Source: Nostoc sp. ATCC 53789 (lineage in GTDB: Bacteria; Cyanobacteriota; Cyanobacteriia; Cyanobacteriales; Nostocaceae). Taken from it: 64,000 nt of DNA. The notes beneath the pieces were generated by a model. The model saw nothing but the letters and a program-made list of their open reading frames with translations, searched no databases and had not been told where the DNA came from. Positions 27,964 to 37,342 of this stretch are shown one piece after another. The translations under genes and the position numbers were made by a program. Location of the stretch: NCBI RefSeq assembly GCF_009873495.1, contig NZ_CP046705.1, forward strand, positions 248,001-312,000, written 5' to 3'. Numbering within the stretch: position 1 is the stretch's first letter; each line of letters begins with the position of its first letter.

Positions 27964-28179
27964 ATGAATTATCGAATTAATGGATTTGTACCACTTCCAA
28001 ACAAAGCTATCCGTCTGGTATTACAGGGTGTTGGTAATCGATTTGACTACTTTTATGACTATCTTTGGCAACCCCAGGAACCCCGTCAAACGCGATTAGT
28101 ATTGATTGGACTAGAGCTTGAGCAGGTTCGCATTGAATCATTGGTGTTGGGGGAGGAAGTCAATGCGACCATCCAATAG
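27964..28179 (+). pseudogene. C-terminal remnant of a CobW-family GTPase
   Basis: The 71 codons encode INGFVPLPNKAIRLVLQGVG, then NRFDYFYDYLWQPQEPRQTR and LVLIGLELEQ. This is the CobW C-terminal domain (metal-trafficking COG0523 GTPases). The entire GTPase part is missing. The remnant begins 35 bp from the edge of the IS nest, so an older deletion or the insertion removed the rest. The following gene overlaps its end. Confidence 0.65.
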
Positions 28180-28603
28180 TGTTTGGCAAGGAAATTTTGG
28201 CTACTGGCAAAATAGTTTTATTCATAATAATCTGCTGGTAATCGGTTACACAGGATGGAAGGGATTTCAGTCATTTGGGCGGGGAATTGTTATTTGTGAT
28301 GTGGATACTAAAGTTACTCAGTCAACAATTACAAACTTTGATACAGTTCCCTTCACCCTCCAGTTTCTCCCCTGCGATCTAATTGGGTTTTACTTGCGAT
28401 CACAATCACTTAACTCATCTATAATCTCATCCATTTTCCCAGCAGTCGCAACATACAATCCCCATCAAGATATTCTTCTGGTGCTAAGAGTTGAACCTCA
28501 GATTGAGGTTACTTTTTTACACCAATTAAAAATTACTCCATCCGATTGCTACGAACAAGTTTGCAAGCGTTGGTCAGAATTTGAACCAAGCTTAATGCCC
28601 TAA
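28163..28603 (+). CDS. Hypothetical protein downstream of cobW remnant
   Basis: The ATG at 28163 overlaps the stop of the cobW remnant, suggesting an old operon. The 146-residue product (MRPSNSVWQGNFGYWQNSFI...) has no recognised motif. Its C-terminus includes SDCYEQVCKRWSEFEPSL. The overlap suggests a role linked to CobW-type metal handling, but that is only inference. Confidence 0.55.
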   Translation: MRPSNSVWQGNFGYWQNSFIHNNLLVIGYTGWKGFQSFGRGIVICDVDTKVTQSTITNFDTVPFTLQFLPCDLIGFYLRSQSLNSSIISSIFPAVATYNPHQDILLVLRVEPQIEVTFLHQLKITPSDCYEQVCKRWSEFEPSLMP

Positions 28604-28694
28604 TAAGCTAATCAGCATTTAACTTGCATAAAAGCAGGGCTGAAGCCCTTACTAAAAGCGAATTATTCTGGAAAAATGAATGACGATTAGCTTA
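28604..28694. repeat. 91-bp MITE, copy 1
   Basis: The ends TAAGCTAATC and GATTAGCTTA form an inverted repeat, with an inner palindrome around GGGCTGAAGCCC. A near-identical 91-bp copy lies in the opposite orientation at 43122-43212. It has no coding capacity, so it is a miniature element that must be moved by another element's transposase. Confidence 0.8.
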
Positions 28695-28919
28695 CTTACT
28701 TTATTCCTCAATGCTCAAACCACAATTAAGCAAAATTCCGAAACCTACTTGCTATCAAAATGCAGCGATAGATTATTATATGAGACTCACAAATTCCGAC
28801 TATCTCCGTTTGTAGGAGGTGCGCTATCCTACATTAGGCGGCGCTGTCAAGTCAATGCTACCAGTTATTTCAACTTACCCCAAAAAGAACTTCAGCCGCT
28901 AGGAGAAAGTTTTATTTAA
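28680..28919 (+). CDS. Doubtful small ORF before the desaturase
   Basis: The 79-codon frame begins inside the MITE and its TAA overlaps the desaturase start (TAATG), which would allow translational coupling. The sequence (MTISLLTLFLNAQTTIKQNS...) is not recognised and may be fortuitous. Confidence 0.3.
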   Translation: MTISLLTLFLNAQTTIKQNSETYLLSKCSDRLLYETHKFRLSPFVGGALSYIRRRCQVNATSYFNLPQKELQPLGESFI

Positions 28920-30040
28920 TGGAAACCGCAGTGAAAAAGTCGGATTTTGTCCTGAGTCCTTACATGAATAGCAGAGACTTGCGGGCAACTTATCAAATTC
29001 TGAATACGGTTGTGCCTTATGTGGTTTTATGGTTTTTAGCACACAAAGCAGCTACTATTTGTTTTTGGTTGCTTGCGCCTACTATGGTTTTGATGACGCT
29101 GTTTTCAGCGCGTTGTTTTTCTTTAATGCATGATTGCGGACACTATTCACTCTTCCGTTCAAAAAGGGTTAATCAAATTATCGGTTTTATTCTGGGGGTG
29201 ATCAACGCGATCCCTCAATATCCGTGGTCAAGAGGACATGCGTATCACCACAAAACCAACGGTGATTGGCAACGCTATCGCGGTCCTAGTGCATTACTCT
29301 CTACTGAGGAGTTTGCTCGCCTCAGTCCATCTGCCCAAAGGCGTTATGAATTACTGAGGCATCCATTCATGATGTTTCCGGGAGGTTTTTTCTATGTGGC
29401 GATTAAGCCAAGACTCGCCCTGATTGCCGGAATATATGATTTTATCACTCATCTAGTGACTTGCTTGCAGCAAGATCCTTTTATGGATTTACCTCGAATC
29501 ATCTCCTCTCATAAGTCTAGAAATTGGTACACTGCGGCTGAATTTTGGCATCTGTTGTTCAATAACATTTGTGTAGTCGGTATCTGGATTTTTCTGGGGT
29601 ATTTTCTTGGATTTGGTTTTTTCGTGAGCGTTTACTCAATCACGCTAACTTGTGCTGCGGCAATCCTCATCTGCGTCTTCTTTGTTCAGCACAATTTTGA
29701 TGGCTCTTACGCCCACAAAACTGAAGGGTGGGACTATCTCGAAGGAACAATTAAGGGCAGCAGTTATCTGGAGTTACCCACCGTTTTAAAGTGGTTTTCC
29801 GCCGATATCGGCTACCATAACATTCATCATCTTTGCGACAGAATCCCCAATTACAACCTCCAAGCTTGCCACAATCAAAATATTCACCTGCTTAGAAGTG
29901 CAAAAACGCTGCGAATGGTAGATATTCCTGATTGCTTCAAATACATTCTGTGGGATTGTCCCTCCAATCGCCTCACGTCGATAGCATCGTTTCGTCAAGC
30001 GGCACAATCCATCGACCTAGAGAGAGCCAACGAAGCGTAA
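28919..30040 (+). CDS. Membrane fatty-acid desaturase
   Basis: This 373-residue membrane di-iron desaturase introduces a double bond into acyl lipids. The three histidine boxes are present: HDCGH (71-75), HAYHH (107-111) and HNIHH (300-304). Hydrophobic segments lie near 30-65, 85-100 and 205-255. A GGAG ribosome-binding site precedes the ATG. The layout resembles cyanobacterial acyl-lipid (DesA-like or omega-type) desaturases, but regiospecificity cannot be read from sequence. The following relic genes begin 8 bp downstream. Confidence 0.9.
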   Translation: METAVKKSDFVLSPYMNSRDLRATYQILNTVVPYVVLWFLAHKAATICFWLLAPTMVLMTLFSARCFSLMHDCGHYSLFRSKRVNQIIGFILGVINAIPQYPWSRGHAYHHKTNGDWQRYRGPSALLSTEEFARLSPSAQRRYELLRHPFMMFPGGFFYVAIKPRLALIAGIYDFITHLVTCLQQDPFMDLPRIISSHKSRNWYTAAEFWHLLFNNICVVGIWIFLGYFLGFGFFVSVYSITLTCAAAILICVFFVQHNFDGSYAHKTEGWDYLEGTIKGSSYLELPTVLKWFSADIGYHNIHHLCDRIPNYNLQACHNQNIHLLRSAKTLRMVDIPDCFKYILWDCPSNRLTSIASFRQAAQSIDLERANEA

Positions 30041-30047
30041 AGCTTCT

Positions 30048-30205
30048 ATGTTTGCTGGGGTAGTTCCTTTAGGTGAGGAAATACTACAACTAAAATCTCA
30101 AATTAATGCATTGATGGCTCGCTACAGCTTCCTCAAGCCAGGGATGTTTTTTGTGGATTTAGAACGGGTAACTATTTTTGATATTAGTGGCGACAAAGTA
30201 TTTCC
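30048..30205 (+). pseudogene. N-terminal stump of a serine beta-lactamase-like hydrolase
   Basis: The frame reads EEILQLKSQINALMARYSFL, then KPGMFFVDLE and DISGDKVFP, which matches the segment just before the catalytic SxxK of class A beta-lactamase-like hydrolases. The sequence switches to an acetyltransferase gene near 30190-30205, before any active-site residue. Confidence 0.55.
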
Positions 30206-30568
30206 CGACCTAGTGCAGACTATCTGCGGCAACTGCTTGATAGTGACTACTTCATTGCGATCGCCGCATTGAAAGAAGGTGAAGTCGTTGGCGGTCTTAC
30301 TGCATACGAGCTTAAAAAGTTCGAGCAGGAGCGCAGTGAGATTTACATCTACGATCTAGCTGTTGCCGCTGCACACCGACGGCAGGGGATCGCAACGGCA
30401 TTAATTCAGAAGCTGAAGGAAGTAGCAGCAGCATCTGGAGCTTATGTCATTTTCGTCCAGGCGGATATTGGTGACGATCCAGCCATTAAACTTTATACAA
30501 AGTTGGGCGATCGCGAAGACGTGTTGCATTTCGACATAGCAGTTAATAGCGGCAATGACAATGCCTAA
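30206..30568 (+). pseudogene. AAC(3)-I-like aminoglycoside acetyltransferase fragment
   Basis: The frame reads RPSADYLRQLLDSDYFIAIA, VVGGLTAYELKKFEQERSEI, YIYDLAVAAAHRRQGIATAL and so on to GNDNA, which is most of an AAC(3)-I-type GNAT fold including the acetyl-CoA loop RRQGIA. The N-terminal 35-40 residues are missing because the hydrolase stump is fused in front, in another frame. A TTG at 30269 is the only nearby start. Probably non-functional. Confidence 0.65.
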
Positions 30569-30733
30569 CGCTTATCTGAGTAGTGGCTTTTCGAGAAGAG
30601 CATACTAGAGATCGGGTCAATTTTTTACAATCTTTCTAAATTTTGGTTGAATCATAGATTGTTCAACTTGAAATTTTAGTCCGGGTGTGATTGTTTTGAC
30701 TTATCATTTACTGGATAAAACACTACCTTACTC

Positions 30734-31987
30734 ATGATTGCAAAAGTCTGCGCTGCTTTGCAGATATCGCCAAAGGCACTTCCCCTCATTTGTCTCATCG
30801 GTGCTGAATTCCTCTCACAACTGGGGAATCAAATTGCAGCGATCGCCATTCCCATTTTGGTGCTGCAATTTACGCACTCGGTGATCGCTACTGGCATCGC
30901 TGGAGCAGGAAGTATCATTCCGATTGTGTTGGCTGCCTTCATCGGTGGAAAAGCGATTGATCGATTTGGTGCATGGCAGGTGAGCATTGTAGCTGATGTT
31001 TTTAGCAGTCTTTCAGTTTTATTATTACCATTCATTTTTATCGAATTCAAATCAGTGTCCCTGATTTTTATTTTCTTGCTGGTGTTTGTTGGTGCGTTAT
31101 TTGATCCAACAGCAGTTTCAGCCCGTCATACCCTCATTCCAAAATTTGTCAGACTCGCGGGAATTCCCTTAGACAAGGTGAATGGGTATCGCGGTAGTCT
31201 GGAAAATGGAGCAGATTTGTTAGGCCCAATCGTCGGCGCAGGGTTAATTAGCTGGATTGGAACTGTCAATACATTGTTCGTTAACGCAGCCAGTTTCTTT
31301 GTTTGTGCTGTAGTATTTGCGATCGCAGTTCCACGTTCACGCCATCAAGAGTTTAAGCATGATTTGGTTGAGCCAATTGCCGGAATTCGGTTCATTCTCC
31401 AGCAGCGTCAACTAAGATCGCTCACTTTTAGCGGCATGGTACTCAATTTTGTGCTGCTGCCATTTCTCAGTCTCTTGCTTCCAGTGTTAGCCACCCAGAA
31501 ATTTGCCAATCCTGCTCTACTGGGTCTTTGTTTAGCTGGATTCGGTATGGCAGCAACCCTGGGTGCTTTATCCTACGCAAGGTTGACAAAACGATTTTCT
31601 CGTTCAGCCATTTATTACAGCGGTTTACTTCTCACTGCGATCGCCATTCTGCTGTGCGCCATCGTCGAAACTCCAACTGCGCTGATTCTATCGGTTAGTT
31701 TTGGTGGTTTGCTATTAGGTGCAGGAAATCCTCTAGAACAAACGATTTTGCAAGAAGTGACACCCAGTCGAATAGCTGGACAGGTTTTTACATCACACAG
31801 TGCGATCGCTTTTACCGCAGGAATTTTCGGGTTACTGATTGCGGGTGTAATCACAGAATTAACCAGCATCGAGTGGGTATTGAGCCTGAATGGGAGTTTG
31901 TTGGCGATCACATCAGCGATTGGCTGGTACTTCATGCCACTATTGGATTGCATAGGAGCTACAGGACACAACCGAAGATCATCTTGA
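30734..31987 (+). CDS. MFS transporter, drug/siderophore exporter type
   Basis: This 417-residue protein has about 12 hydrophobic helices and belongs to the MFS_3-like branch (macrolide or siderophore efflux proteins such as MefA and EntS). The helix 1-3 region reads AEFLSQLGNQIAAIAIPILV and FIGGKAIDRFGAWQVSIVAD (motif A). A second motif-A-like stretch is YARLTKRFSRSAIYY. Substrate unknown. It is a single gene, 165 bp after the acetyltransferase relic. Confidence 0.88.
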   Translation: MIAKVCAALQISPKALPLICLIGAEFLSQLGNQIAAIAIPILVLQFTHSVIATGIAGAGSIIPIVLAAFIGGKAIDRFGAWQVSIVADVFSSLSVLLLPFIFIEFKSVSLIFIFLLVFVGALFDPTAVSARHTLIPKFVRLAGIPLDKVNGYRGSLENGADLLGPIVGAGLISWIGTVNTLFVNAASFFVCAVVFAIAVPRSRHQEFKHDLVEPIAGIRFILQQRQLRSLTFSGMVLNFVLLPFLSLLLPVLATQKFANPALLGLCLAGFGMAATLGALSYARLTKRFSRSAIYYSGLLLTAIAILLCAIVETPTALILSVSFGGLLLGAGNPLEQTILQEVTPSRIAGQVFTSHSAIAFTAGIFGLLIAGVITELTSIEWVLSLNGSLLAITSAIGWYFMPLLDCIGATGHNRRSS

Positions 31988-32111
31988 TGCACTCAACAGG
32001 TGCTGAAAAGTAAAACAGGCTTAACTCGATGACACGAATTTGTCTCAAAATAATTTAATTGGTAACAGTAGAATAGTTAACGCACTGAAGTGCCGTTGAG
32101 CATTGAGATAA

Positions 32112-32930
32112 ATGAATTCGCAAAATGAACTCCTAAAACAGCAATTGATAGAAGCGATTTCTTGTCAAAATCTGCAAGAAATTCAAAAAATCCTAACCCT
32201 AGCACAATTAGAGGATGAGACAATAATCCTCAAAGAAGTTCTCGTGCAAGTAGAGTATGTAAATTTTGTTTGGTTCTTGCAAGAATACGTAGGCAAGGAA
32301 AGTTATCAACAAGCCGTAAAGGATGTATCGACAAGCATGACTCAAAAACTAGTTGAAGGAGGTTTCAAGCCAGTGGTTGATTTCAACTTACACCCAGATG
32401 GGAGGATGTTGGCATCAAAAGAAGCAAATGAATATTTAGAAAAATATCATTCTAAACAACTAGAAAATAGCCAAATTTCTGTTGTAGCTCATGCACTACC
32501 AGAGTCAATGCAGATGTTAGAAAAAGCTTTAGGTGTGCGATTTTTTGAGAATCTTGGGAAGGTGGCAGCTAAACGTTTAGCCACAATGGATGATCCGACA
32601 GCCAGTATCTATGGTCTATGGCTGATGCAAGGGATCGGTGGTCGTCATCCATTGCTGGAAAAAGATTTTTGTGATTGGTTCATGATTGAGATTTGTGGTG
32701 AGCGATTGTCAGCCTTAGCGTCAGCCGAGATTCAAGGCTTGGAGTTTAATGGCTTAGTGGTATTTGAAGATTTGTTAATGGCACTGGGCAAAACAGATGT
32801 ATCGATAGTGAAAGAGAATGACTTAACTCTTGAAAATTTGCGGTTACTAGATAAAGTTTGGACGGGAGAAAATATGCGAGTGTTTGAATTAATTGACATC
32901 TTGGAAAAAGATGGCGAACGAGATTTTTAA
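32112..32930 (+). CDS. Hypothetical protein (272 aa)
   Basis: A soluble, acidic and mostly helical protein (MNSQNELLKQQLIEAISCQN...DILEKDGERDF). It has no signal peptide, membrane helix or catalytic motif that I recognise. The segment FNLHPDGRMLASKEANEYLE could be a family signature. Length and codon use support a real gene. It is followed at a distance by two small genes in the same direction. Confidence 0.7.
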   Translation: MNSQNELLKQQLIEAISCQNLQEIQKILTLAQLEDETIILKEVLVQVEYVNFVWFLQEYVGKESYQQAVKDVSTSMTQKLVEGGFKPVVDFNLHPDGRMLASKEANEYLEKYHSKQLENSQISVVAHALPESMQMLEKALGVRFFENLGKVAAKRLATMDDPTASIYGLWLMQGIGGRHPLLEKDFCDWFMIEICGERLSALASAEIQGLEFNGLVVFEDLLMALGKTDVSIVKENDLTLENLRLLDKVWTGENMRVFELIDILEKDGERDF

Positions 32931-33060
32931 TCAAAATGCGCTCGCTACGGCAATTGTGCGGATTTATGAAGTTAGCTGATTAATAAGTCCCGCACAAACA
33001 CGGATTCATTCTTGCTGCCTTTCAGTAAAACTGCATTATACAAGTTTTAAAGGTGCATTT

Positions 33061-33360
33061 ATGACTGATACTACAATGTTAGATAACCGTATAAATAAGC
33101 AAATAAAATTTGAACCATTAGAAGCGATAGTAGCAGCAACAGAAGAAGAGTCAGTAATATTAGCCGAAAAGCTCACACAGGTGGCAATTCCATTATACGT
33201 ACTGTTGCAAGCACTTAGTATAGCAAAATACGATAAGGCAGCAGCTTTCCGCTATGCTGACAATTACTTAAACACAATTAGAAATAAAGAGTGGATGTTT
33301 ATAAAATCATTATCTGCTGCCAAAAAAAGAACTTTTGAGAAAAAACTTGGAAATAGTTAG
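33061..33360 (+). CDS. Small hypothetical protein (99 aa)
   Basis: A helical cytoplasmic protein (MTDTTMLDNRINKQIKFEPL...KKLGNS). The ATG at 33061 is preceded by an AAGG-containing stretch (TTTTAAAGGTGC). No motif is recognised. Confidence 0.6.
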   Translation: MTDTTMLDNRINKQIKFEPLEAIVAATEEESVILAEKLTQVAIPLYVLLQALSIAKYDKAAAFRYADNYLNTIRNKEWMFIKSLSAAKKRTFEKKLGNS

Positions 33361-33448
33361 CGTAATTGCTGAACAAAGTATTGTAGGTCTTATATACAGG
33401 TAGGCAGAATATTTAACGGGGCTTAAACAAATTATTTTAAGCCAAAGC

Positions 33449-33751
33449 ATGAATCAGTTTTTATTCAAAAAATTTAAAATTAATAGAAAAAGTTCAATGA
33501 CACAATTTAATGAGAATCAAGAAAGCCAAAAAAACTTTATTTATACTCGGTATCGCTATTGCGGAAGAGTAAAACCAGAAAATCTAGCATTTAACGCTAA
33601 TTTACAAGAATTTTCGCAGAAAGTTGCCTATATTGTTAATCTGGAAACAAATGGAAAGTTACCTCCTGGAGAAGCTTTCAATCAGATTGAAGAACTTTGG
33701 GAAGAATTAAAACGTACTAAAGATGGGCTAATGATTGAAGATAAGTATTAA
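33449..33751 (+). CDS. DUF7219-like small cyanobacterial protein
   Basis: The conserved part (FIYTRYRYCGRVKPENLAFN, then ANLQEFSQKVAYIVNLETNG and a final coil) matches a short cyanobacterial family with the pattern 'Y.pRsrYyG.f.PenLvFNanLQEFaqrvsyI'. Two starts are possible: ATG 33449, or ATG 33497 giving MTQFNENQESQKN, which fits the family length better. Function unknown. Confidence 0.6.
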   Translation: MNQFLFKKFKINRKSSMTQFNENQESQKNFIYTRYRYCGRVKPENLAFNANLQEFSQKVAYIVNLETNGKLPPGEAFNQIEELWEELKRTKDGLMIEDKY

Positions 33752-33844
33752 ATGTTTATCAAATCATAGATGAGTATTCTAACCATATTAAAGTCTTTTT
33801 AATTCTGAATTCTGACTCCTGGATGCTGAATTCTTACAAATTAA

Positions 33845-34024
33845 CTAACCTTTCTTATTCTGCTCCTGCCATAAAGGCTGAGATTGATACTTCTGAAGTT
33901 TCTTTAAAATCTCTTGGCGTTGTGGATGCCCTTCAAGAGATTTTTCAATGGCAGCAAATTCGTCTAATACAATCACTTCTGGCTGTAGCTTAGGATTGTT
34001 TACTGCTGGGTCTATAGATTTCAT
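33845..34024 (-). CDS. Small hypothetical protein (59 aa)
   Basis: The ATG at 34024 has an AAGGA ribosome-binding site nine bases upstream. The product (MKSIDPAVNNPKLQPEVIVL...WQEQNKKG) is short, charged and helical. It lies 28 bp downstream of a decayed phage-type gene in the same direction. Family unknown. Confidence 0.55.
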   Translation of the reverse strand: MKSIDPAVNNPKLQPEVIVLDEFAAIEKSLEGHPQRQEILKKLQKYQSQPLWQEQNKKG

Positions 34025-34051
34025 AATTTTTATCCTTGGAAGGCGTTTGCT

Positions 34052-34300
34052 TTAGTAGGTTTTATGACCATATTCTAATATCTTGGGTATGGTGTAGGAG
34101 CCAGTGCGACGCAAACTTGGAAGGACTTCATGGAATACCCATCGCTGGAATCGCTTGGCAACAGGTTTATGGGATTTGAAAATCAAGCGGTAAAGTCCCG
34201 GTTCTGTCACAGTCAACACCCTAGCTGTTCGCCACCTTGGGTACTGACAATGGCAGTACCCTTTTCATCAGCTTCTAGTAGTCTGCCAACCCAAAAATGC
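34052..34300 (-). pseudogene. BRO-N / phage antirepressor-type relic
   Basis: Two frames join to a BRO family N-terminal domain: VGRLLEADEKGTAIVSTQGG EQ, then after a shift near 34215 RVLTVTEPGLYRLIFKSHKP, VAKRFQRWVFHEVLPSLRRT and GSYTIPKILEYG, ending in a TAA at 34052. Such domains occur in phage antirepressors and virus Bro proteins. The start of the gene is missing. Confidence 0.65.
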
Positions 34301-34311
34301 TAAGTGAGGAC

Positions 34312-34391
34312 TGGGGAAAGGGGAAAGGGTAAGGGATTTGAAACCTTTCCCCCTTCCCCCTTACCCTTTACCCCGCCAAGTTCACTTGGCG
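34312..34391. repeat. Purine-rich palindromic repeat with CGCCAAG hairpin
   Basis: GGGGAAAGGGGAAAGGGTAAGGG is answered by CCCTTCCCCCTTACCC, forming a long hairpin. It is bordered by the small palindrome CGCCAAGTTCACTTGGCG (34374-34391). The same composite, reversed, is at 46930-46970. Confidence 0.6.
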
Positions 34392-34396
34392 AACTA

Positions 34397-35074
34397 CTAG
34401 GCATAATCTGGGCAATTCTCGCTATCCCATCCATTCGGGTGTATTCCGCAGACTAGCACGTTGTCCCCATACTCAACTCCATGATAGTTAGCGCAACCGA
34501 TGCAAACTATTGGTCGGCTAACTTGGTCATCAAAATCAAAATCAAAATCAAAATTATCATCTTCCGATTCATCTGCTCGAACTAAGGATGCATTACAGTT
34601 GGGGCAGGTTTGAATATCTCGCCCCAAGTCTCTAACTAGACAAGTGAGCGATTGCCACGAAGTCATGGACTCACCACTGTTGCTAATATGAGTAGTGAGT
34701 GACGAAAAATAGGGGTAACTGCATTGGCATAAAATTATCTCAGCATCAGTATGCGTCGAGTAGTGAGCTTCTAGATATTCTTGGGCAATTCTCCAATCTT
34801 GCTGTTTACTCAGGCTTTGAGGCTTGCCCTCATAATCAACATTCCACAGTTTATTATTATGAAAAATCCTAAGAGAAAATGATGTATAGTCATGAGCTAG
34901 ATTTTCTAGTTCGCAATGACTTTTGGCATTTTTGTAATCAAAACTGCGATGCTCAACTATTAACTTATGCTCACGGGGATAAGACTGGATTACCAGATAT
35001 TCTCCTTCATAAAAAGGATTATATTTGGTAGCAATTCGAGGGTTGAAAAATAAGAAATCCTGTTCAGTATCCAT
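34397..35074 (-). CDS. Hypothetical protein with C-terminal Cys-rich module
   Basis: A 225-residue soluble protein. Its centre holds a CPNC pair (DIQTCPNCNASLV) followed by a low-complexity acidic run (DNFDFDFDFDD). The last 35 residues form a Cys-rich module (CIGCANYHGVEYGDNVLVCG and IHPNGWDSENCPDYA) that recurs in the protein encoded at 49706-50089. The module's spacing (CxxC, then C, then C) suggests a metal site. No known family is assigned. Confidence 0.65.
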   Translation of the reverse strand: MDTEQDFLFFNPRIATKYNPFYEGEYLVIQSYPREHKLIVEHRSFDYKNAKSHCELENLAHDYTSFSLRIFHNNKLWNVDYEGKPQSLSKQQDWRIAQEYLEAHYSTHTDAEIILCQCSYPYFSSLTTHISNSGESMTSWQSLTCLVRDLGRDIQTCPNCNASLVRADESEDDNFDFDFDFDDQVSRPIVCIGCANYHGVEYGDNVLVCGIHPNGWDSENCPDYA

Positions 35075-35337
35075 ATAAATAAATTGTAATCTTTCTTTTG
35101 TAAAATATAGCTGACAGAGTGGAGGCTGATATGTTTTGAAGATTAATTCTTTTCCTTCGCTAGCCTTCGTGCTTCACTATAGGCAACAAATACAATACTT
35201 AAAACTTGTGCTTGAATTAACTACGAATGCAGATGGGCGGCCACCAGTTAGCAATAGCATGACTAAAACCCAATACCGACTTGAGTTGTTTGTTTAACTA
35301 ATGAACTGGGGCGATCTCTGACATCAAAAATTTTCAT

Positions 35338-35643
35338 TCATCCTCCTAAACCAGGAAAAAACTTACTCCAAACACTTTGGTCTTTTGAAGCTAATTCTTC
35401 TGAACCTAGAACATTCTGTAACCCTTGCTGATTACTCTGAATCTCCTGCATATTGAAAGCGTGAATAGTTTGGGCTAACTCTGGATTGTCTTCTAATAAT
35501 TCAGCCTCAAAGCTTAACTCCTTCTGCAACAGTTGGGCATTTCGGCGCAAGAACATCTGCTGATTGTGTCGCCGTCTGATAAGGGATTCAGTCAGATGTA
35601 ATTGCTCTTCAAAACTTAAATCATCGTATTCGCTGTTATACAT
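35338..35643 (-). CDS. Small hypothetical protein (101 aa)
   Basis: A GGAGAAG ribosome-binding site precedes the ATG at 35643. The product is charged and helical (MYNSEYDDLSFEEQLHLTES...SKFFPGLGG). The gene stands at the end of a leftward series of plasmid-type genes. No motif is recognised. Confidence 0.6.
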   Translation of the reverse strand: MYNSEYDDLSFEEQLHLTESLIRRRHNQQMFLRRNAQLLQKELSFEAELLEDNPELAQTIHAFNMQEIQSNQQGLQNVLGSEELASKDQSVWSKFFPGLGG

Positions 35644-36217
35644 GAGAATTCTTCTCCGATTAGCTTAAAACTTAATTTCTAGGAAAATTAACGACACTAT
35701 TCAACTAATTAAAAATGTTTGATTCCTCCATAAAGTAGCTGATATCCCAGCCTCAATCTCGTAATAAATTCGTCAGTATTGCGATTACCCCAAACAGGAT
35801 TACTAGGGCTTTTTATCCAGTTATAAAGGTTGTGGGACATGAAATCTACGATTACATTTTTTGCACCTATAATCCTGTCCTCCACGAGGAATCCCAGCTT
35901 TAGCAACCTCTGAATGCTTACAATGAGGACAAGCAGGGCGAGAGTTCCACTCTTTTAATAAAGATTCAGGCTTAATAGAAGTGCATCGCTTGCACTGTCT
36001 ACAGATAAACTTTTGTGTCCCGTTTTGTCTTGTAGCGCCAATATTTGTTTTCCCTTTGCAATACTTACATAGCGGATTATCATTCTCGATACTTATTGAA
36101 TATTTAGTATGATCGAGTATCCATGCATCATAAATATCTCTTTTTCTTTGAAGACAAGAAACATTTTCTGTAGGGTAAAGTAAATTATACAAAACTTTTA
36201 AATCTTTGACTCTAATA

Positions 36218-37342
36218 CCAATTTAATATGAAGCTGCATAGAAAAGAGCTTCGAGAATAAAGTTATAAGAAGAGATAGATATTACCTGCTCAAGTGTAAG
36301 TTGATTAAATATTTCTTGGATGCGATCGCGTAAATTCTGTAAAGAAGAGAAAAGCTGATTTTTGAGTGGTTTCTTGAGGAGCTGCCAAAGCCTTTCAATG
36401 GGATTGAGTTCAGGGGCTGAAGGTGGTTGAAACAGAGGAATAATATTTTCTGGCCAACGAATTGCTGAACTTGTATGAGCAGGTGCTTGGTCAACCTGTA
36501 AAATAGCGTAATCCCCACCTAATTGTTGAGATAGCCAGTCCAAAAACTGTTGAAAACACTCGCCATTCAGTTTTGGATATTCATAAAGAAAATGATCTCC
36601 AGTCAATGGTTCAATTGCACCATAAATCCAAAAATTTTCCCGTGGCCATTTCACCTCAACAGTAGGCTTAACTCCAGAGGCAGTAATCACTTTTCCTGTA
36701 AGAGTTTTCAGTCCCACCCTCGTTTCATCCTGGCACAGGTAGCGAACACACTTGCCGGGTGCTAGATGTTTTTCTAGACAATTCAGAATGATACCGAGTT
36801 TTTTTTAAACTCAGATACTAACTTTTCATCCTGCTTATGGCTTTGAGGACGTGGTACTTTTAGTTTTGCCCCTAATCGATATCGAACCAATGCATAAACC
36901 GTTGCATACTCGATATCAAGCCCCTGCTCTTGCTTTAACCACTCTACTATTGCACCATAGCTACTAAAGCCTTTTCCTGTTTTTAACTCCTCTTCAAGTG
37001 CCGTGATCGCTCCTTCAGGAATTTTCCGTTTTGCTCCCGGAGCTTTTTTTATTTTCAATAATTCATCTAGCCCACCCGATCTATATTTTTGTAACCATCT
37101 TGTCACCGTTGATGTATCTTTAGCCAAGCGTTTTCCAATATCTTGCTGCTCCTTGGCCTGCCCGCTTTTTATCCACCACAGCATAATAAGTTTTTCTTTC
37201 TGGTTCCCTAAATTAGCTGTTTGTAGGCGTTTTTTAAGTTCTTCTTCGCTCTCTGCGATTTCAATCTCAAAAGGGCGGCTCATGGTTCTTTTAATTTATC
37301 GAGTTTGTTTTCTCTATTATATGCAGCTTCATATTAAATTGG
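36218..37342 (-). mobile_element. IS630-family element with two-frame transposase
   Basis: The terminal repeats are 23 bp and perfect (CCAATTTAATATGAAGCTGC plus ATA at 36218-36240, inverted at 37320-37342). TA dinucleotides flank both ends (36216-36217 and 37343-37344). It interrupts the LAGLIDADG gene. Confidence 0.88.
36223..37283 (-). CDS. IS630 transposase, probable -1 frameshift
   Basis: ORF A (37283 to 36783) encodes the helix-turn-helix half (DIGKRLAKDTSTVTRWLQKY) and ends shortly after a run of eight A in EFKKN. A -1 slip there joins ORF B, which reads LGIILNCLEKHLAPGKCVRY, then LCQDETRVG (first Asp), LQVDQAPAHTS (second Asp) and ELNPIERLW (Glu), ending at 36223. The A-run is a classic slippery site and some IS630 members use programmed frameshifting. 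The element may therefore be active rather than broken. Confidence 0.82.
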
